A DNA stretch of 64,000 bases from Colwellia sp. 20A7 (GTDB lineage: Bacteria; Pseudomonadota; Gammaproteobacteria; Enterobacterales; Alteromonadaceae). Position numbers and translations under genes: made by a program. Location: assembly GCF_009832865.1 (NCBI RefSeq), contig NZ_CP047130.1:1860001-1924000 (forward strand). Direction: 5' to 3'. A model generated the notes under the pieces. The model worked only from the letters and a program-made list of their open reading frames with translations, was not told the origin of the DNA and made no database searches. Positions 1 to 9,660 of this stretch are shown here, one piece after another. Positions within the stretch are counted from its first letter, which is position 1. Every line of letters begins with the position of its first letter.

Positions 1-1002
1 TTTTTCTCACAAGATGGCGAAAAATTACCCGATGACGTTGAATTAGCAATTGAAGCGGAACTTGATAAACCAATGGGCTGTGTTGATTCAGCGCATTTAG
101 GTAAAGCAAGCCGAATTGAAGATGCAGCAGGTCGTTATATTGAATTTTGTAAAAGTAATTTTCCAAGCCAAATTTCGCTTAAAGATTTAACGATTGTTGT
201 TGATTGTGCTAACGGTGCTACCTATCACATTGCTCCTAATGTTTTTCGTGAGTTAGGCGCGACTGTTATTGAAGTTGGCACATCACCTAATGGCACTAAT
301 ATCAATGAAAATTGTGGTGCAACATCAATGAAGATGGTAAGTGAAGCAGTAGTTGAGCATAAAGCTGACTTAGGTATTGCACTTGATGGTGACGGCGATC
401 GCTTAATGATGGTGGACCATACAGGTTATGTAATTGACGGTGATGAAGTCGTTTATATTATTGCTTGTAACGATTTAAAGTCGGGTAGCTTACAAGGCGG
501 TGTCGTTGGTACTTTAATGAGTAACATGGGTCTTGAACTTGCCTTAGAAGAATTAGGGATTCCTTTTGCCCGCAGTAACGTAGGTGACCGATATGTTATG
601 GAATTACTAAGAGAGAAAGGCTGGCAATTAGGCGCTGAAAACTCAGGACACATTATTAATTTAAGTCATACATCAACCGGTGATGGTATTATCGCCGCTT
701 TAAATGTTTTAACAGCACTTAAACAGCAAGGAAAATCATTACTTGAATTGCGTCAAGGCATGACTATGTTACCGCAAATATTGGTTAATGTTCGCTTTAC
801 TGGCGACAGTGATCCTATTAATTCACCAAGTGTACAAGCATCTGTTGATAAAGTTAATGCTCGATTATCAGGCCGTGGACGAGTATTATTACGTAAATCA
901 GGAACAGAACCTTTAATTAGAGTCATGGTTGAAGGTCCTGAATTAGAAGAAGTTACCGCCTTAGCAAATGAAATCGCAGAGTCAGTTAAGCTAGCAAGTT
1001 AA
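1..1002 (+). CDS. glmM: phosphoglucosamine mutase, C-terminal part
   Basis: The frame is open from base 1, so this is the 3' part of the gene: 333 residues of the roughly 445 usual for GlmM. GlmM converts glucosamine-6-phosphate to glucosamine-1-phosphate in the cytoplasm, on the route to UDP-GlcNAc for peptidoglycan and LPS. The sugar-binding and metal-binding segment is visible as [11 protein letters not shown], followed by GAENSGHI and the C-terminal phosphate-binding loop [12 protein letters not shown]. The active-site phosphoserine region lies upstream of the window. An internal ATG at 73 is not the true start, because the upstream translation ([14 protein letters not shown]) matches the family. 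tpiA and secG follow, a usual gammaproteobacterial order. Confidence 0.95.
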   Translation, partial: FFSQDGEKLPDDVELAIEAELDKPMGCVDSAHLGKASRIEDAAGRYIEFCKSNFPSQISLKDLTIVVDCANGATYHIAPNVFRELGATVIEVGTSPNGTNINENCGATSMKMVSEAVVEHKADLGIALDGDGDRLMMVDHTGYVIDGDEVVYIIACNDLKSGSLQGGVVGTLMSNMGLELALEELGIPFARSNVGDRYVMELLREKGWQLGAENSGHIINLSHTSTGDGIIAALNVLTALKQQGKSLLELRQGMTMLPQILVNVRFTGDSDPINSPSVQASVDKVNARLSGRGRVLLRKSGTEPLIRVMVEGPELEEVTALANEIAESVKLAS

Positions 1003-1149
1003 CAATATTGCTGATAAAAGCAGCGATTGTTCAATATATTTAATTGATCATCCATTGATTTTAACTTAGTACTTGTAAGTTAATCTTAGGTTAGTTAATA
1101 TCTCGCGGCTTCATTTACAAAGCACTAAAAAGTGGACAGGAGATAATAT

Positions 1150-1920
1150 ATGGCTAGACGTGCAATCGTTGCTGCTAACTGGAAGATGAATGGTGATTTA
1201 GCATTAGTTGACACTATGATCTCTGGTTTAACTAACGTGAAATTACAAGATGATGTTAGTGTGGTTATTTGTCCTAGTTCCCCTTATTTATCTGAATTTG
1301 TAGCTAAAAGAAATTCAAATAATTTAAGCTCAGTTATACATGTTGGTGCTCAAAATGTTAGTGAACACCAAAGTGGAGCATATACTGGTCAAATTTCTAC
1401 AAAAATGTTGCAGGAATTATCAGTAGAATTTGTTATTATAGGCCATTCTGAACGTAGACGTTATTATCAAGAAACGTCTACTCAAGTTGCACATAAAGTA
1501 AATGCCGTACTCAATGCAGGTTTAACGCCTATTATATGCATTGGTGAAAGCGAAACTGAAAGAGCAACTGAACAAACAGAAGCCGTACTTGCTTCACAAT
1601 TACAACCTGTTATTGATGAAATAGGTATAGAAAAATTTATTGATGTTGTGATCGCTTATGAACCCGTTTGGGCTATAGGTACAGGAAAAACAGCATCAAA
1701 CGAGATGGCACAAGAAACACATAAATTTATTCGTCAATTTCTAGCTAAAGCTAATGAAAGTGTCGCGAATAAAGTGCCTTTGTTATACGGTGGCAGCGTG
1801 AATTCGTCAAACTGTGAAGAATTATTCGCACAACCTGATATAGACGGTGGTCTTATTGGTGGTGCTAGTTTACAAGTTGAACAATTTAAAATAATTTGTT
1901 CAGCCGCTAAAGGAAAGTAA
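1150..1920 (+). CDS. tpiA: triosephosphate isomerase
   Basis: TpiA interconverts dihydroxyacetone phosphate and glyceraldehyde-3-phosphate in glycolysis and gluconeogenesis. At 256 residues it has the family length. The N-terminal NWKMNG carries the substrate-binding Asn and catalytic Lys12. IIGHSERR carries the electrophilic His, AYEPVWAIGTG the catalytic Glu and the flexible loop, and YGGSVN the phosphate-binding turn. The ATG at 1150 is preceded by GGACAGGAG, a good ribosome-binding site. secG starts 2 nt after the stop, so the two are probably co-transcribed. All key residues are present. Confidence 0.97.
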   Translation: MARRAIVAANWKMNGDLALVDTMISGLTNVKLQDDVSVVICPSSPYLSEFVAKRNSNNLSSVIHVGAQNVSEHQSGAYTGQISTKMLQELSVEFVIIGHSERRRYYQETSTQVAHKVNAVLNAGLTPIICIGESETERATEQTEAVLASQLQPVIDEIGIEKFIDVVIAYEPVWAIGTGKTASNEMAQETHKFIRQFLAKANESVANKVPLLYGGSVNSSNCEELFAQPDIDGGLIGGASLQVEQFKIICSAAKGK

Positions 1921-1922
1921 AA

Positions 1923-2333
1923 ATGTTGTATCAAGTTTTAATTATAGCCTACGTACTTATCGCCTTAGCCTTAATTGGTTTAGTGCTAATTCAACAAGGT
2001 AAAGGTGCTGATATGGGTGCCTCTTTTGGTGCTGGTTCATCAGCAACAGTATTTGGCTCAGGTGGTTCAGGTAACTTTTTAACTAAAACTACAACATGGT
2101 TAGCCATTGGCTTTTTTGTTATTAGTTTAGTTTTAGGTAACTTAACTGCTAATCGCACAAAATCTGTTGATGAATGGAATGACTTAAGTGTTCCTGTTAG
2201 CGAACAAACTATGCCAACTGATGCTATTCCAAGCGACATTGAAAGTGCAGAAGCTATCATGAGTGAAAATTCAGATGTTCCAACTGCTGATGATGTTGCT
2301 ACTAAAGTTGAAGATGGCGATATACCTAACTAG
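1923..2333 (+). CDS. secG: preprotein translocase subunit SecG
   Basis: SecG is the small SecYEG subunit that assists SecA-driven protein export across the inner membrane. The 136-residue protein has a first membrane helix near residues 2-22, a Gly/Ser-rich cytoplasmic loop (GASFGAGSS, FGSGGSGNF) typical of SecG, and a second helix near 56-75. An unusually long acidic tail of about 60 residues follows; E. coli SecG is about 110 residues. The gene follows tpiA by 2 nt and precedes tRNA-Leu(GAG), the secG-leuU arrangement known in enterobacteria. Confidence 0.95.
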   Translation: MLYQVLIIAYVLIALALIGLVLIQQGKGADMGASFGAGSSATVFGSGGSGNFLTKTTTWLAIGFFVISLVLGNLTANRTKSVDEWNDLSVPVSEQTMPTDAIPSDIESAEAIMSENSDVPTADDVATKVEDGDIPN

Positions 2334-2378
2334 TATCAAAGTTAACTTTTTCAACTAATAATATAAATCTAGTTTTGC

Positions 2379-2463
2379 GCGGATGTGGCGGAATTGGTAG
2401 ACGCGCCAGCTTGAGGGGCTGGTGACTTAGGTCGTGGGGGTTCAAGTCCCCCCATCCGCACCA
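2379..2463 (+). tRNA. tRNA-Leu (anticodon GAG)
   Basis: The acceptor arms GCGGATG / CATCCGC pair perfectly, with discriminator A and an encoded CCA end. The anticodon stem CCAGC/GCTGG encloses the loop TTGAGGG, giving anticodon GAG. A long variable arm typical of class II tRNA is present, and the T-arm has GGTTCAAGTCC-type sequence. Its position directly after secG matches leuU of E. coli. Confidence 0.97.
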
Positions 2464-2482
2464 CTAGATTTCATATTAAATT

Positions 2483-2508
2483 AAGAGCTTATGTAAGCTC
2501 TTTTTTTT
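2483..2508 (+). terminator. intrinsic terminator after tRNA-Leu
   Basis: A 9-bp stem (AAGAGCTTA / TAAGCTCTT) with a 2-nt loop runs into eight T residues. It ends the tpiA-secG-tRNA-Leu transcript. Confidence 0.85.
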
Positions 2509-2909
2509 GCTCAGATTTTTCCATATATCATTTGTAAACACCTTCAATCATTTAAATAGCTATCGTTTAGATATAACCTCGACAATACTTTTAGCGTTTT
2601 TATTTAAATAAGCGTTAACCCATCTATAAAACTTCATCATCAAACCAATCAGGGCACGTTACTTCTAATTGATTTAATGTGGAATTATATTGCACTACAC
2701 TATTATTTTTTGTGTTCATTTATGGTGCGAATTATTATAAAACTACGTTAATCAGTAAAACCTCATAATATTTTTGTTTGAAATAGTCTTTCATTTCAGT
2801 ATATTAGTTTATTAATTTAATTGTATATTTAATTTATTTTACTGTGTGAACTTGGTTCTCTATTTGCAGTTAATTATTTACGCTAAATCATGAACAATAA
2901 GATCCTTAT
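2509..2909. other. AT-rich intergenic gap, no gene seen
   Basis: About 400 bases with no coding signal, RNA gene or clear repeat that I can recognise. It carries the promoter region of the chemoreceptor at 2910. In enterobacteria rimP-nusA-infB follow the secG-linked tRNA genes; here they do not. Confidence 0.5.
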
Positions 2910-5027
2910 ATGAATTTAACTATAAAAGAACGTCGATGGTTACCGTGGTTTGGTAGTAATGGAAAACTCTCTTTAGCATGGTCATGTTTTGTAAATCGTT
3001 CTAGTTATGAGTCGGTAGAGCAAATATTTGAGGGTATTGCTGCAACAAGAATTAAATTATTGCAGCAATGGACTAATAACCATTGGGAACATTTATCATC
3101 CCTATCGAATGTATTAATTAATAGTAAATTCGAGAATTGTGATTTATCAATTCAAAATAAATTAAAAGATGCTCCTGATTTTTCTGAAATTTTTATCTTA
3201 AATGCTCATGGTTTAACAACTCACTCCACTTATACTAAATTTATCGGTCAACAATCAGCGCAAATAAAAGCAAGAGAACAAGCAAAAAGTGGTCGTTTTC
3301 TTCATGGTCCATATATTGATAAAGATACTTTAACCGTAGGGGCATCATCATCTAACTTTCATGATGAAGTAACCCTCATGTTTTATTTACCTTTGATGGA
3401 CGCAGGAACCTTAGTTGGCTTTTTATGTGGCCGTGTACCAAATGATGTTCTTGGTGATCTAATTCAGCGTGAAGCAGGACATATCTATCAAGAGTCAGGC
3501 GATAATTATTTATTTATGGCTGATTCAAAGTTTGACTCTACAATACAACCAGGAATTGCTTTATCTCGTTCTCGTTTTGAAGATAACACTTTTTCACACG
3601 GCGAAAATTTAAAGTCAGGTGTTAGCACTGATTACGGTGTTGTAAAAATCAATAAACACACTGAATTTGAAGTACGTTTTACCGACCCGGCTACTAAAGA
3701 GCTCCATCCTGGAGTGAGAGAGACAATTCGTAATGGCAGTAATCTATTTGTTAGTTATCCAGGTTACTCAGACTACCGTCATATCCCAGTGATTGGAAAA
3801 GGTGATACATTCACCTTGCAAGGCTCTTTAGATAAATGGGGTATGATGTGTGAAGGAGATCTTGAAGAAGTTTATCGTCGCCGGTCAATTAACATAGCTA
3901 TTGTTAAAATGTATTTGCTTTTAGTATCAGTAATAGTCGGAGCCAATAGCGCATTAAATTATTTTACAGATTTATCGCAATTGAGTATTAATCTAATTTC
4001 CGCATCAATGATTTTTATCAGCTGCTTTATTTTTTCAGCATTAAGTACGGGGAAATTTTCGAATAGGTTAGACAACATGACTTCAGTTATTCGAAATATT
4101 GCAGAGGGTGAAGGAAACTTAACTCAACGGCTTGATACTAATAAAATAAAACATGATGAAACGGGAGATATGAGTCGGTGGGTAAATAGTTTTATTGATA
4201 GTTTAGATGGCATTATGGGGCAGGTGATTAATGCTTCTCATAATGTAAAAAGTACCAATGAAACTATGTTGAAACGAAATGAAGAGGTTCATGTGAATTC
4301 CAACCATGTTCATGGATCTATGAAAACAATGCAAAGTTTAATAGAAGAGCAACGTGAAGTTATTTTACATGCTTCAAATACTGCGCAAGAAATGAAAACA
4401 TCAATGGCACAAATTGTTGAAAAAGCGAAAGATGACTACGAAAATGCTAAAGCTGGTACACAAGCAATTCGTGACGTTGTTGATAAAACAGCGAACAGTG
4501 TTCAGTCAATCGATACTCGTATGGCTGAAATAGGTAGCATTATGAGAGTTATAACTGAAATAACGAGTCAGACTAATTTACTTGCATTAAATGCCGCTAT
4601 TGAAGCTGCTAGAGCTGGTGAGCATGGTAGAGGGTTTTCGGTTGTGGCAGATGAAGTTAGAGGATTAGCTTCACGCACAGCGAAGGCCGCAAATGATATT
4701 CAAACAATGATTTCTGGCTTACAAGAAGAAACTAAAGATGCTGTGAGTTTTATGCAATCAGGTGTTGAAGATGTTGATCAAAGCTTGAAACTAACAGAAG
4801 CTGCTTCTTCTGAGAATAGTGAACTCCTTAATATAGTTGATAAAATGTTTGAGGTTATTAGTGTTATTGAAAAGAATAGTGCTCGTAATGGCGAAACAGC
4901 AAGTCAAGTAACACAAGTGACTGAGCATATGGCTGAATCTATTCAAGAGCTTACTGAAAGCTCTAATCAAGTAGATATTATGGCTGTGAAATTACAGCAA
5001 CTGGTTGGCACTTTTAAAGTTAGTTAA
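2910..5027 (+). CDS. methyl-accepting chemotaxis protein with N-terminal cytoplasmic sensor
   Basis: A 705-residue chemoreceptor that should signal through CheW/CheA. No membrane helix precedes the large N-terminal sensor (about residues 30-310), which looks like a Cache/PAS-type ligand domain. Two closely spaced hydrophobic helices follow (about 327-347 and 358-379), then a HAMP-like linker (about 380-435) and the MCP coiled coil. The conserved hairpin tip is about residues 545-595, with [18 protein letters not shown] and [15 protein letters not shown]. This layout resembles the Aer redox receptor (cytoplasmic sensor, membrane hairpin, HAMP) more than a classical periplasmic MCP. No C-terminal CheR-binding pentapeptide is seen. 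The gene stands alone and shares a terminator with the convergent permease gene. The ligand is unknown. Confidence 0.9.
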   Translation: MNLTIKERRWLPWFGSNGKLSLAWSCFVNRSSYESVEQIFEGIAATRIKLLQQWTNNHWEHLSSLSNVLINSKFENCDLSIQNKLKDAPDFSEIFILNAHGLTTHSTYTKFIGQQSAQIKAREQAKSGRFLHGPYIDKDTLTVGASSSNFHDEVTLMFYLPLMDAGTLVGFLCGRVPNDVLGDLIQREAGHIYQESGDNYLFMADSKFDSTIQPGIALSRSRFEDNTFSHGENLKSGVSTDYGVVKINKHTEFEVRFTDPATKELHPGVRETIRNGSNLFVSYPGYSDYRHIPVIGKGDTFTLQGSLDKWGMMCEGDLEEVYRRRSINIAIVKMYLLLVSVIVGANSALNYFTDLSQLSINLISASMIFISCFIFSALSTGKFSNRLDNMTSVIRNIAEGEGNLTQRLDTNKIKHDETGDMSRWVNSFIDSLDGIMGQVINASHNVKSTNETMLKRNEEVHVNSNHVHGSMKTMQSLIEEQREVILHASNTAQEMKTSMAQIVEKAKDDYENAKAGTQAIRDVVDKTANSVQSIDTRMAEIGSIMRVITEITSQTNLLALNAAIEAARAGEHGRGFSVVADEVRGLASRTAKAANDIQTMISGLQEETKDAVSFMQSGVEDVDQSLKLTEAASSENSELLNIVDKMFEVISVIEKNSARNGETASQVTQVTEHMAESIQELTESSNQVDIMAVKLQQLVGTFKVS

Positions 5028-5053
5028 TAGTTCGCTACTAACTAACTTTAAAA
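5012..5053. terminator. bidirectional terminator with UUCG loop
   Basis: Perfect 15-bp arms (TTTTAAAGTTAGTTA at 5012-5026 and its complement at 5039-5053), one A-C mismatch, then TAG/CTA closing a TTCG tetraloop. The arms begin with TTTT and end with AAAA, so it can act on both strands. The left arm overlaps the 3' end of the chemoreceptor gene. It lies between convergent genes. Confidence 0.85.
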
Positions 5054-5068
5054 TTTAATGATTTTAGA

Positions 5069-6040
5069 TCAACTAATAGCGATTAAACCTGTAGATACCA
5101 ATAGAGCAAAGCCAATTGTTACCGTTATAAGTGATATTAATGTTGATAGTATGACTATTTTCGCGGCTAAATCAGCGTTCCCTCGCATTGCTTCTACCAT
5201 AATTAAACTAGCTGTTGCTGTAGGAGAAGCTGTTAACAAAAATAATACACCTGCTGCTTTTGGGTCGATTGGAATAATAAATAGCAATATTACCAAAATT
5301 AGCGGGCTTAAAATAATCTTGCCAAAACTTGCCATCAAGGCAGGCTTCAAATTTTGCTTTAGTTGTTGAAAATTTAATGAGCCTCCAATTGCTATTAATG
5401 CTAAAGGCAGAGTCATTTGTGCAATATACTGGTTACTTTGTAAAATTAAGTCAGGGGTGGTGAAACCAATTAAGTTTGCAACTAAACCAGCGGTTATTCC
5501 AATAATTAATGGATTTTTAATAATATCTTGAATATTCTTTTTTATAGAACCGCTTTGCTTATTTAAACTATTATTAAGGGTAAAAATAGAGAGTAAATTA
5601 TAAATAATAATCGTTGCAGCTGTTGGTATTGTCGCTATAGCAATGCCTTTGTCAGGATAAGCATTCGCACATAAAGCTAAACCTACAATAATTAAATTAC
5701 CTCTAAAAGCCCCTTGAACAAAAACCCCTTTATCTCGCTCAGCACCAATAAATTTGCAAGCAGTATAATGGCTTATAATAAATACAATAAGTGTTGTTGA
5801 TAATATTAATACAATGTGGGAAACATTAATAAGTTGTTTAAAATCATGAGACGCAGTACTGGTAAATAAAATAATAGGTAAACCAATATTGAAAATGAAT
5901 TTAGACGAAATACGAATAAACTCTTTATTAATGAATTTAATATGAAATAGCCATGTACCTAAAGTTATTAAGATAAATATTGGCGCGGTGATCTGGAGGG
6001 CTATCGGTAAGAGTGAAAAAATATTTTGATTATATTCCAT
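5069..6040 (-). CDS. AEC (auxin efflux carrier) family permease
   Basis: A 323-residue, almost wholly hydrophobic protein with about ten membrane helices in two sets of five, as in the AEC/malonate transporter family. Family-like features are the early segment IGLPIILFTSTASHDF, the central NPLIIGITAGLVANLIGF, and the C-terminal stretch KAAGVLFLLTASPTATASLI. Such proteins move small organic acids or other solutes across the inner membrane; the substrate cannot be read from sequence. The start is the ATG at 6040. It converges on the chemoreceptor gene across a shared terminator. Confidence 0.85.
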   Translation of the reverse strand: MEYNQNIFSLLPIALQITAPIFILITLGTWLFHIKFINKEFIRISSKFIFNIGLPIILFTSTASHDFKQLINVSHIVLILSTTLIVFIISHYTACKFIGAERDKGVFVQGAFRGNLIIVGLALCANAYPDKGIAIATIPTAATIIIYNLLSIFTLNNSLNKQSGSIKKNIQDIIKNPLIIGITAGLVANLIGFTTPDLILQSNQYIAQMTLPLALIAIGGSLNFQQLKQNLKPALMASFGKIILSPLILVILLFIIPIDPKAAGVLFLLTASPTATASLIMVEAMRGNADLAAKIVILSTLISLITVTIGFALLVSTGLIAIS

Positions 6041-6249
6041 TGTGCGTTTGGTCTTTGTTTATTTTATTAACGATTAGTTTGTTTTATTTTACGTTATTTC
6101 TCCTATAAAAACTTGGTTAACGTTAGGTATTGCTTATATTATTAAGTGCTATATGTTTTATATATTAGTAGCGCAATACACGTTTTTAGCTGTTTACTGT
6201 ATTGTTATCATATTCATTTCTGTCGATGCTATCAGCGTTTTCGATAGTG

Positions 6250-6495
6250 TCAGTGTTGGGGGAACTCAAGATAGAAGCAGGAGGCATTGCCTAGTGTAGA
6301 GTCAATTTGTACTTGCCCTTTATGTTTATCCATTATTGTTTTAACAATAGTCAAGCCAACACCACTCCCTTCTGTTGTTGCGAGTCTTTCAAATATAGCA
6401 AAAATCAATTCGTGATACTTAGGATCTATACCAACACCATTATCTTTTACATAAATGATAGTAGAAGAGGGGGGAGATTTTGTATATCTATACAA
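6250..6495 (-). pseudogene. histidine kinase ATPase-domain remnant (minus strand)
   Basis: The frame encodes only the C-terminal half of a HATPase_c domain: N/G1 box VKDNGVGIDPKYHELIF, F box IFERL, G2 box GSGVGLTIVK and the final strand before the stop. The dimerisation/phosphoacceptor domain and any sensor are absent. The first residues (MYRYTKSPPSS) do not look like kinase, so the apparent start lies in joined foreign sequence. It abuts a second kinase remnant on the opposite strand at about 6480. Confidence 0.75.
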
Positions 6496-6732
6496 GAGTA
6501 TGGGAATAATATTGATATTATTGTGAAGGATAATGGTATTGGTTTTGAGTCAAAACATGTACAAAAAATATTTTCACCATTTAACCGTTTTGCAAATGAT
6601 ATGAAGTTTGGTGGCTCAGGTTTAGGGTTAAGTATAGTTAAACGTATTATTGAACATCATAACGGTAATATTGAAGCTCATTCAGAATTAGGTGTTAGTA
6701 GTCAATTCACGCTTAGATTTAATAAAGAGTAA
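6478..6732 (+). pseudogene. histidine kinase ATPase-domain remnant (plus strand)
   Basis: From about base 6480 the plus-strand frame reads a second, different HATPase_c C-terminus: IDIIVKDNGIGFESKHVQKIF, SPFNRFAND, GGSGLGLSIVKRIIEHHNG (shown here in pieces), ending at TAA 6732. Everything before it in the frame is the antisense of the other remnant. A short response-regulator remnant follows at 6778, so this was probably part of a two-component gene set that has decayed. Confidence 0.75.
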
Positions 6733-6777
6733 TTAGCTATAAGAATGTAAATTACTTAAACCAATAGAGGATGTAAC

Positions 6778-6855
6778 GTGGATAATCTTAAATTAATGTC
6801 TGCATTAATGGTTGAAGATAGTATTAATCATGCAGAATTGATGATGGATATTTAA
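6778..6855 (+). pseudogene. response regulator N-terminal remnant
   Basis: A GTG-started frame of 25 codons reads VDNLKLMSALMVEDSINHAE and ends at TAA 6853-6855. It matches only the beginning of a receiver domain (LMVEDS is the usual acidic pocket). It lies 45 nt after the plus-strand kinase remnant, in the order expected of a kinase-regulator pair. Too short to be functional. Confidence 0.5.
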
Positions 6856-6989
6856 TAGAGCGGTAATCTCCTGTTTCGTTAATGATGCTGTTTATGTTTT
6901 TCTCAACGGATGTGCTTAAAAGTTGACTACGGAGCAAAAAATCACATAAGTAAAATTTATTAAATCAATGTTTAAATTAAAGGGATAAA

Positions 6990-7043
6990 TAGTCGAATTT
7001 AATTGTGTTATATTTTCAAATGTAACACAATTAAATTCTACTA
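6990..7043. repeat. long intergenic inverted repeat
   Basis: Two 21-nt arms (6995-7015 and 7018-7038) are complementary except for one position, separated by TC. The left arm begins GAATTTAATTGTGTTA. Four further base pairs (TAGT/ACTA) continue outside one mismatch. No T-tract follows. It lies about 230 nt upstream of the oxidoreductase gene at 7272. The rest of 6856-7271 shows nothing recognisable. Confidence 0.75.
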
Positions 7044-7271
7044 AAATTACTTAGCTAAGACACAAATAAGCAGCATTATATCGTTAATTGATTTATCGTC
7101 TTAATTATAAGCCGGTGCAGCTATTATTTAATTTCTACAGTCGCTCGTGTATGCTTATCAGCCTTAGTTTCATTATTAAAACCCAATTGATTTAATGGTT
7201 AGCTCTGCTCGCAAGCCAAGTGCTATTTTTTCAATCTGGGAATAACACGCTTCGTTTAAAAGAGATATTAC

Positions 7272-9551
7272 ATGTCTAAAACAAATTCAAATAACCCAGC
7301 CTATTCTCCTGCTGCCGGTGGTTGGGGCGCACTGAAAAGTTCAACTAAACATATTATTCAAAGTGAAAATGCAATGAAGGGTGTAAAAGCCTTACTTCGA
7401 GCAAATCAACCAGGAGGTTTTGATTGTCCTGGTTGTGCTTGGGGAGATTCATCAACGGCTGGCAAAATAGATTTTTGTGAAAACGGTGTTAAAGCAATTG
7501 CATGGGAGGCAACCAGTAAACGTGTTGATGCTACTTTTTTTAAGCAACATTCAATAACAGAATTAAAAAGCTGGGATGATCACTCACTTGAAAAAAGTGG
7601 CCGCTTAACTGAACCGATGTTTTATGATGGTGAGAGCGATCATTATCAGCCAATTAGCTGGGATAAAGCATTTAGCATAGTTGCAGATAGCCTTGCTAAT
7701 CTATCTTCCCCTAATGAAGCATTATTATATACATCGGGTCGAGCAAGTAATGAAGTTGCTTATATGTATCAATTATTTGGTCGAGTATTGGGTACTAATA
7801 ACTTCCCTGATTGTTCTAATATGTGCCATGAAGCATCAGGAGTAGGGATGACAAATAGCCTTGGTACAGGTAAAGGCACCGTTACCATGGAAGACTTTAA
7901 TGAAGCAGATGCCATTTTTGTTTTTGGTCAAAACCCGGGAACTAATCACCCTCGTATGCTTGGTACATTACGCAAAGCAAGTAAGCGTGGTGCAACTATT
8001 GTCTCAATTAATAATTTAAAAGAACGTGGTTTAGAAAAGTTTTCAGATCCGCAGAGTGCAAAAGAAATGATTCTTTTCACTGGCACTAAAATTAGCCAAT
8101 ATTATTTTACTCCTCGATTGGGGGGCGATATGGCGCTGTTACGTGGAGTAGCCAAAAGTTTATTTAAAAGATTTGAACAAGATAAATCTGTACTCGATAT
8201 GGAATTTATTAATGAACATTGTCAATATTTTGAAGCATATAAACGCAGTGTTGAATTAAGCTCTTGGGATAAAATAATTAGTCAATGTAGTTTAACGAGA
8301 GAAGATATTGAACAAATAACAGATATCTATGTAAATAGTAAAAAAGCTATTTTCACGTGGGCTATGGGAATTACCCAACATCGTCATTCAGTAGCAACGG
8401 TTAGAGAACTTGTTAATGTGTTGATGTTAAGAGGCAACATAGGTAAGCCGGGGGCTGGCGCATGTCCGGTGCGTGGACATTCAAATGTGCAAGGTAATCG
8501 TACTGTGGGCATTAATGAAAAACCATCGATGGACTTTCTTGATGCATTAGAGCAAAAATATTCATTTAGTGTTCCTCGTGATGATGGTTTTAATACGGTT
8601 GAATCAATTCATGCCATGTTGTCAAACAAAGCTAAGGTTTTTATCGCATTAGGTGGTAATTTTGCTGCCGCTACCCCTGATACTAAACGTATCTATACCG
8701 CATTAGGGCAATGTGATTTAACGGTTCAAATTAGTACTAAACTTAATCGCAGTCACCTTATGACAGGTAAAAATGCACTAATTTTACCTTGTTTAGGTCG
8801 AACTGAAATCGATACGCAACAAAGCGGTGAACAATGTATTACCGTAGAAGACTCTATGAGCATGGTGCATAGCTCAAGAGGACAAAATGAACCAGCATCT
8901 GAGCACTTACGTTCAGAAACAGCGATTATTGCAGGAATAGCAGCGGCTTCAGTAGGCAATAAAACAGTTAATTGGAATAAATTGGCCAGTGACTATGCTT
9001 ATATTCGTGACGATATCAGTGAAGTTATCCCTGGATTTGAGCAATATAATGAACAAATAAAAGCGAGTCGTGGTTTTTATTTAACAAATCCTGTCGCGAA
9101 CCGTCAATGGAACACGCCGACTAAAAAGGCGGTGTTTTCTGCAGCATTATTGCCTGAAGAATTAGCGCATGAAAGAGTGAAGCATAGAACTGATAATATG
9201 GTGCTGACATTACAGACTCTACGTTCTCATGATCAATATAATACAACTATTTACGGCATGGATGATCGTTACAGAGGTGTTTATGGCGAGCGTAAAGTTA
9301 TTTTTGTTAATGCTGACGATATGGAAAAATTATCGTTAGAGCATGGGGATTACGTTAAAATAACAACGATTTCAAATGATGATATTGAACGTTCAGTCGA
9401 AAGCTTTAAAGTGATTGAATACGCTATACCACAAGGCTGTGTTGCGGCTTATTACCCTGAAACTAACCCTTTGGTACCACTTGAAAGTATTGCTGATGGC
9501 TGTGGTACACCCACTTATAAATCTATTCCTATTTCACTAGAGAAAGTATAA
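7272..9551 (+). CDS. ydeP: FdhF/YdeP-type molybdopterin oxidoreductase
   Basis: A 759-residue member of the molybdopterin oxidoreductase superfamily, the same length as E. coli YdeP and recognisably similar throughout: AAGGWGALKSS near the N-terminus, GFDCPGCAWGD, TSGRASNEVAYMYQLFGR, NNFPDCSNMCHE, GQNPGTNHPRML, NIGKPGAGACPVRGHSNVQG, LNRSHL and RSHDQYNTTIYGMDDRYRG (each a separate segment). The domain order is an N-terminal Cys-containing segment, the Mo-bis-MGD catalytic domains and the C-terminal dinucleotide-binding domain (about 620-759). YdeP is linked to acid resistance in E. coli; its substrate is not established, so I do not assign formate dehydrogenase activity. No electron-transfer subunit genes are adjacent. 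A terminator follows. Confidence 0.9.
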   Translation: MSKTNSNNPAYSPAAGGWGALKSSTKHIIQSENAMKGVKALLRANQPGGFDCPGCAWGDSSTAGKIDFCENGVKAIAWEATSKRVDATFFKQHSITELKSWDDHSLEKSGRLTEPMFYDGESDHYQPISWDKAFSIVADSLANLSSPNEALLYTSGRASNEVAYMYQLFGRVLGTNNFPDCSNMCHEASGVGMTNSLGTGKGTVTMEDFNEADAIFVFGQNPGTNHPRMLGTLRKASKRGATIVSINNLKERGLEKFSDPQSAKEMILFTGTKISQYYFTPRLGGDMALLRGVAKSLFKRFEQDKSVLDMEFINEHCQYFEAYKRSVELSSWDKIISQCSLTREDIEQITDIYVNSKKAIFTWAMGITQHRHSVATVRELVNVLMLRGNIGKPGAGACPVRGHSNVQGNRTVGINEKPSMDFLDALEQKYSFSVPRDDGFNTVESIHAMLSNKAKVFIALGGNFAAATPDTKRIYTALGQCDLTVQISTKLNRSHLMTGKNALILPCLGRTEIDTQQSGEQCITVEDSMSMVHSSRGQNEPASEHLRSETAIIAGIAAASVGNKTVNWNKLASDYAYIRDDISEVIPGFEQYNEQIKASRGFYLTNPVANRQWNTPTKKAVFSAALLPEELAHERVKHRTDNMVLTLQTLRSHDQYNTTIYGMDDRYRGVYGERKVIFVNADDMEKLSLEHGDYVKITTISNDDIERSVESFKVIEYAIPQGCVAAYYPETNPLVPLESIADGCGTPTYKSIPISLEKV

Positions 9552-9607
9552 CGTTCATCATAAATCGTTATTAATTTAATGGATAAAGGAAATAGAAAAG
9601 TGCAAGA

Positions 9608-9646
9608 AGAGGCCTGATAGCAGGCATGATAGCAGGCCTCTTTTTT
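9608..9646. terminator. intrinsic terminator between convergent genes
   Basis: The arms AGAGGCCTG (9608-9616) and CAGGCCTCT (9633-9641) flank a 16-nt loop and run into T residues. It ends the ydeP-like gene and lies 15 nt from the convergent LysR gene. Confidence 0.85.
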
Positions 9647-9660
9647 GTCTCTAGGTTATT

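Noticed and set aside
5058..5369. 103-codon plus-strand frame
   Set aside because: It is wholly antisense to the AEC permease, whose family match is clear.
7272..9551. Formate dehydrogenase catalytic subunit
   Set aside because: Full-length likeness is to YdeP; no formate dehydrogenase electron-transfer subunits are adjacent and formate activity is not supported.
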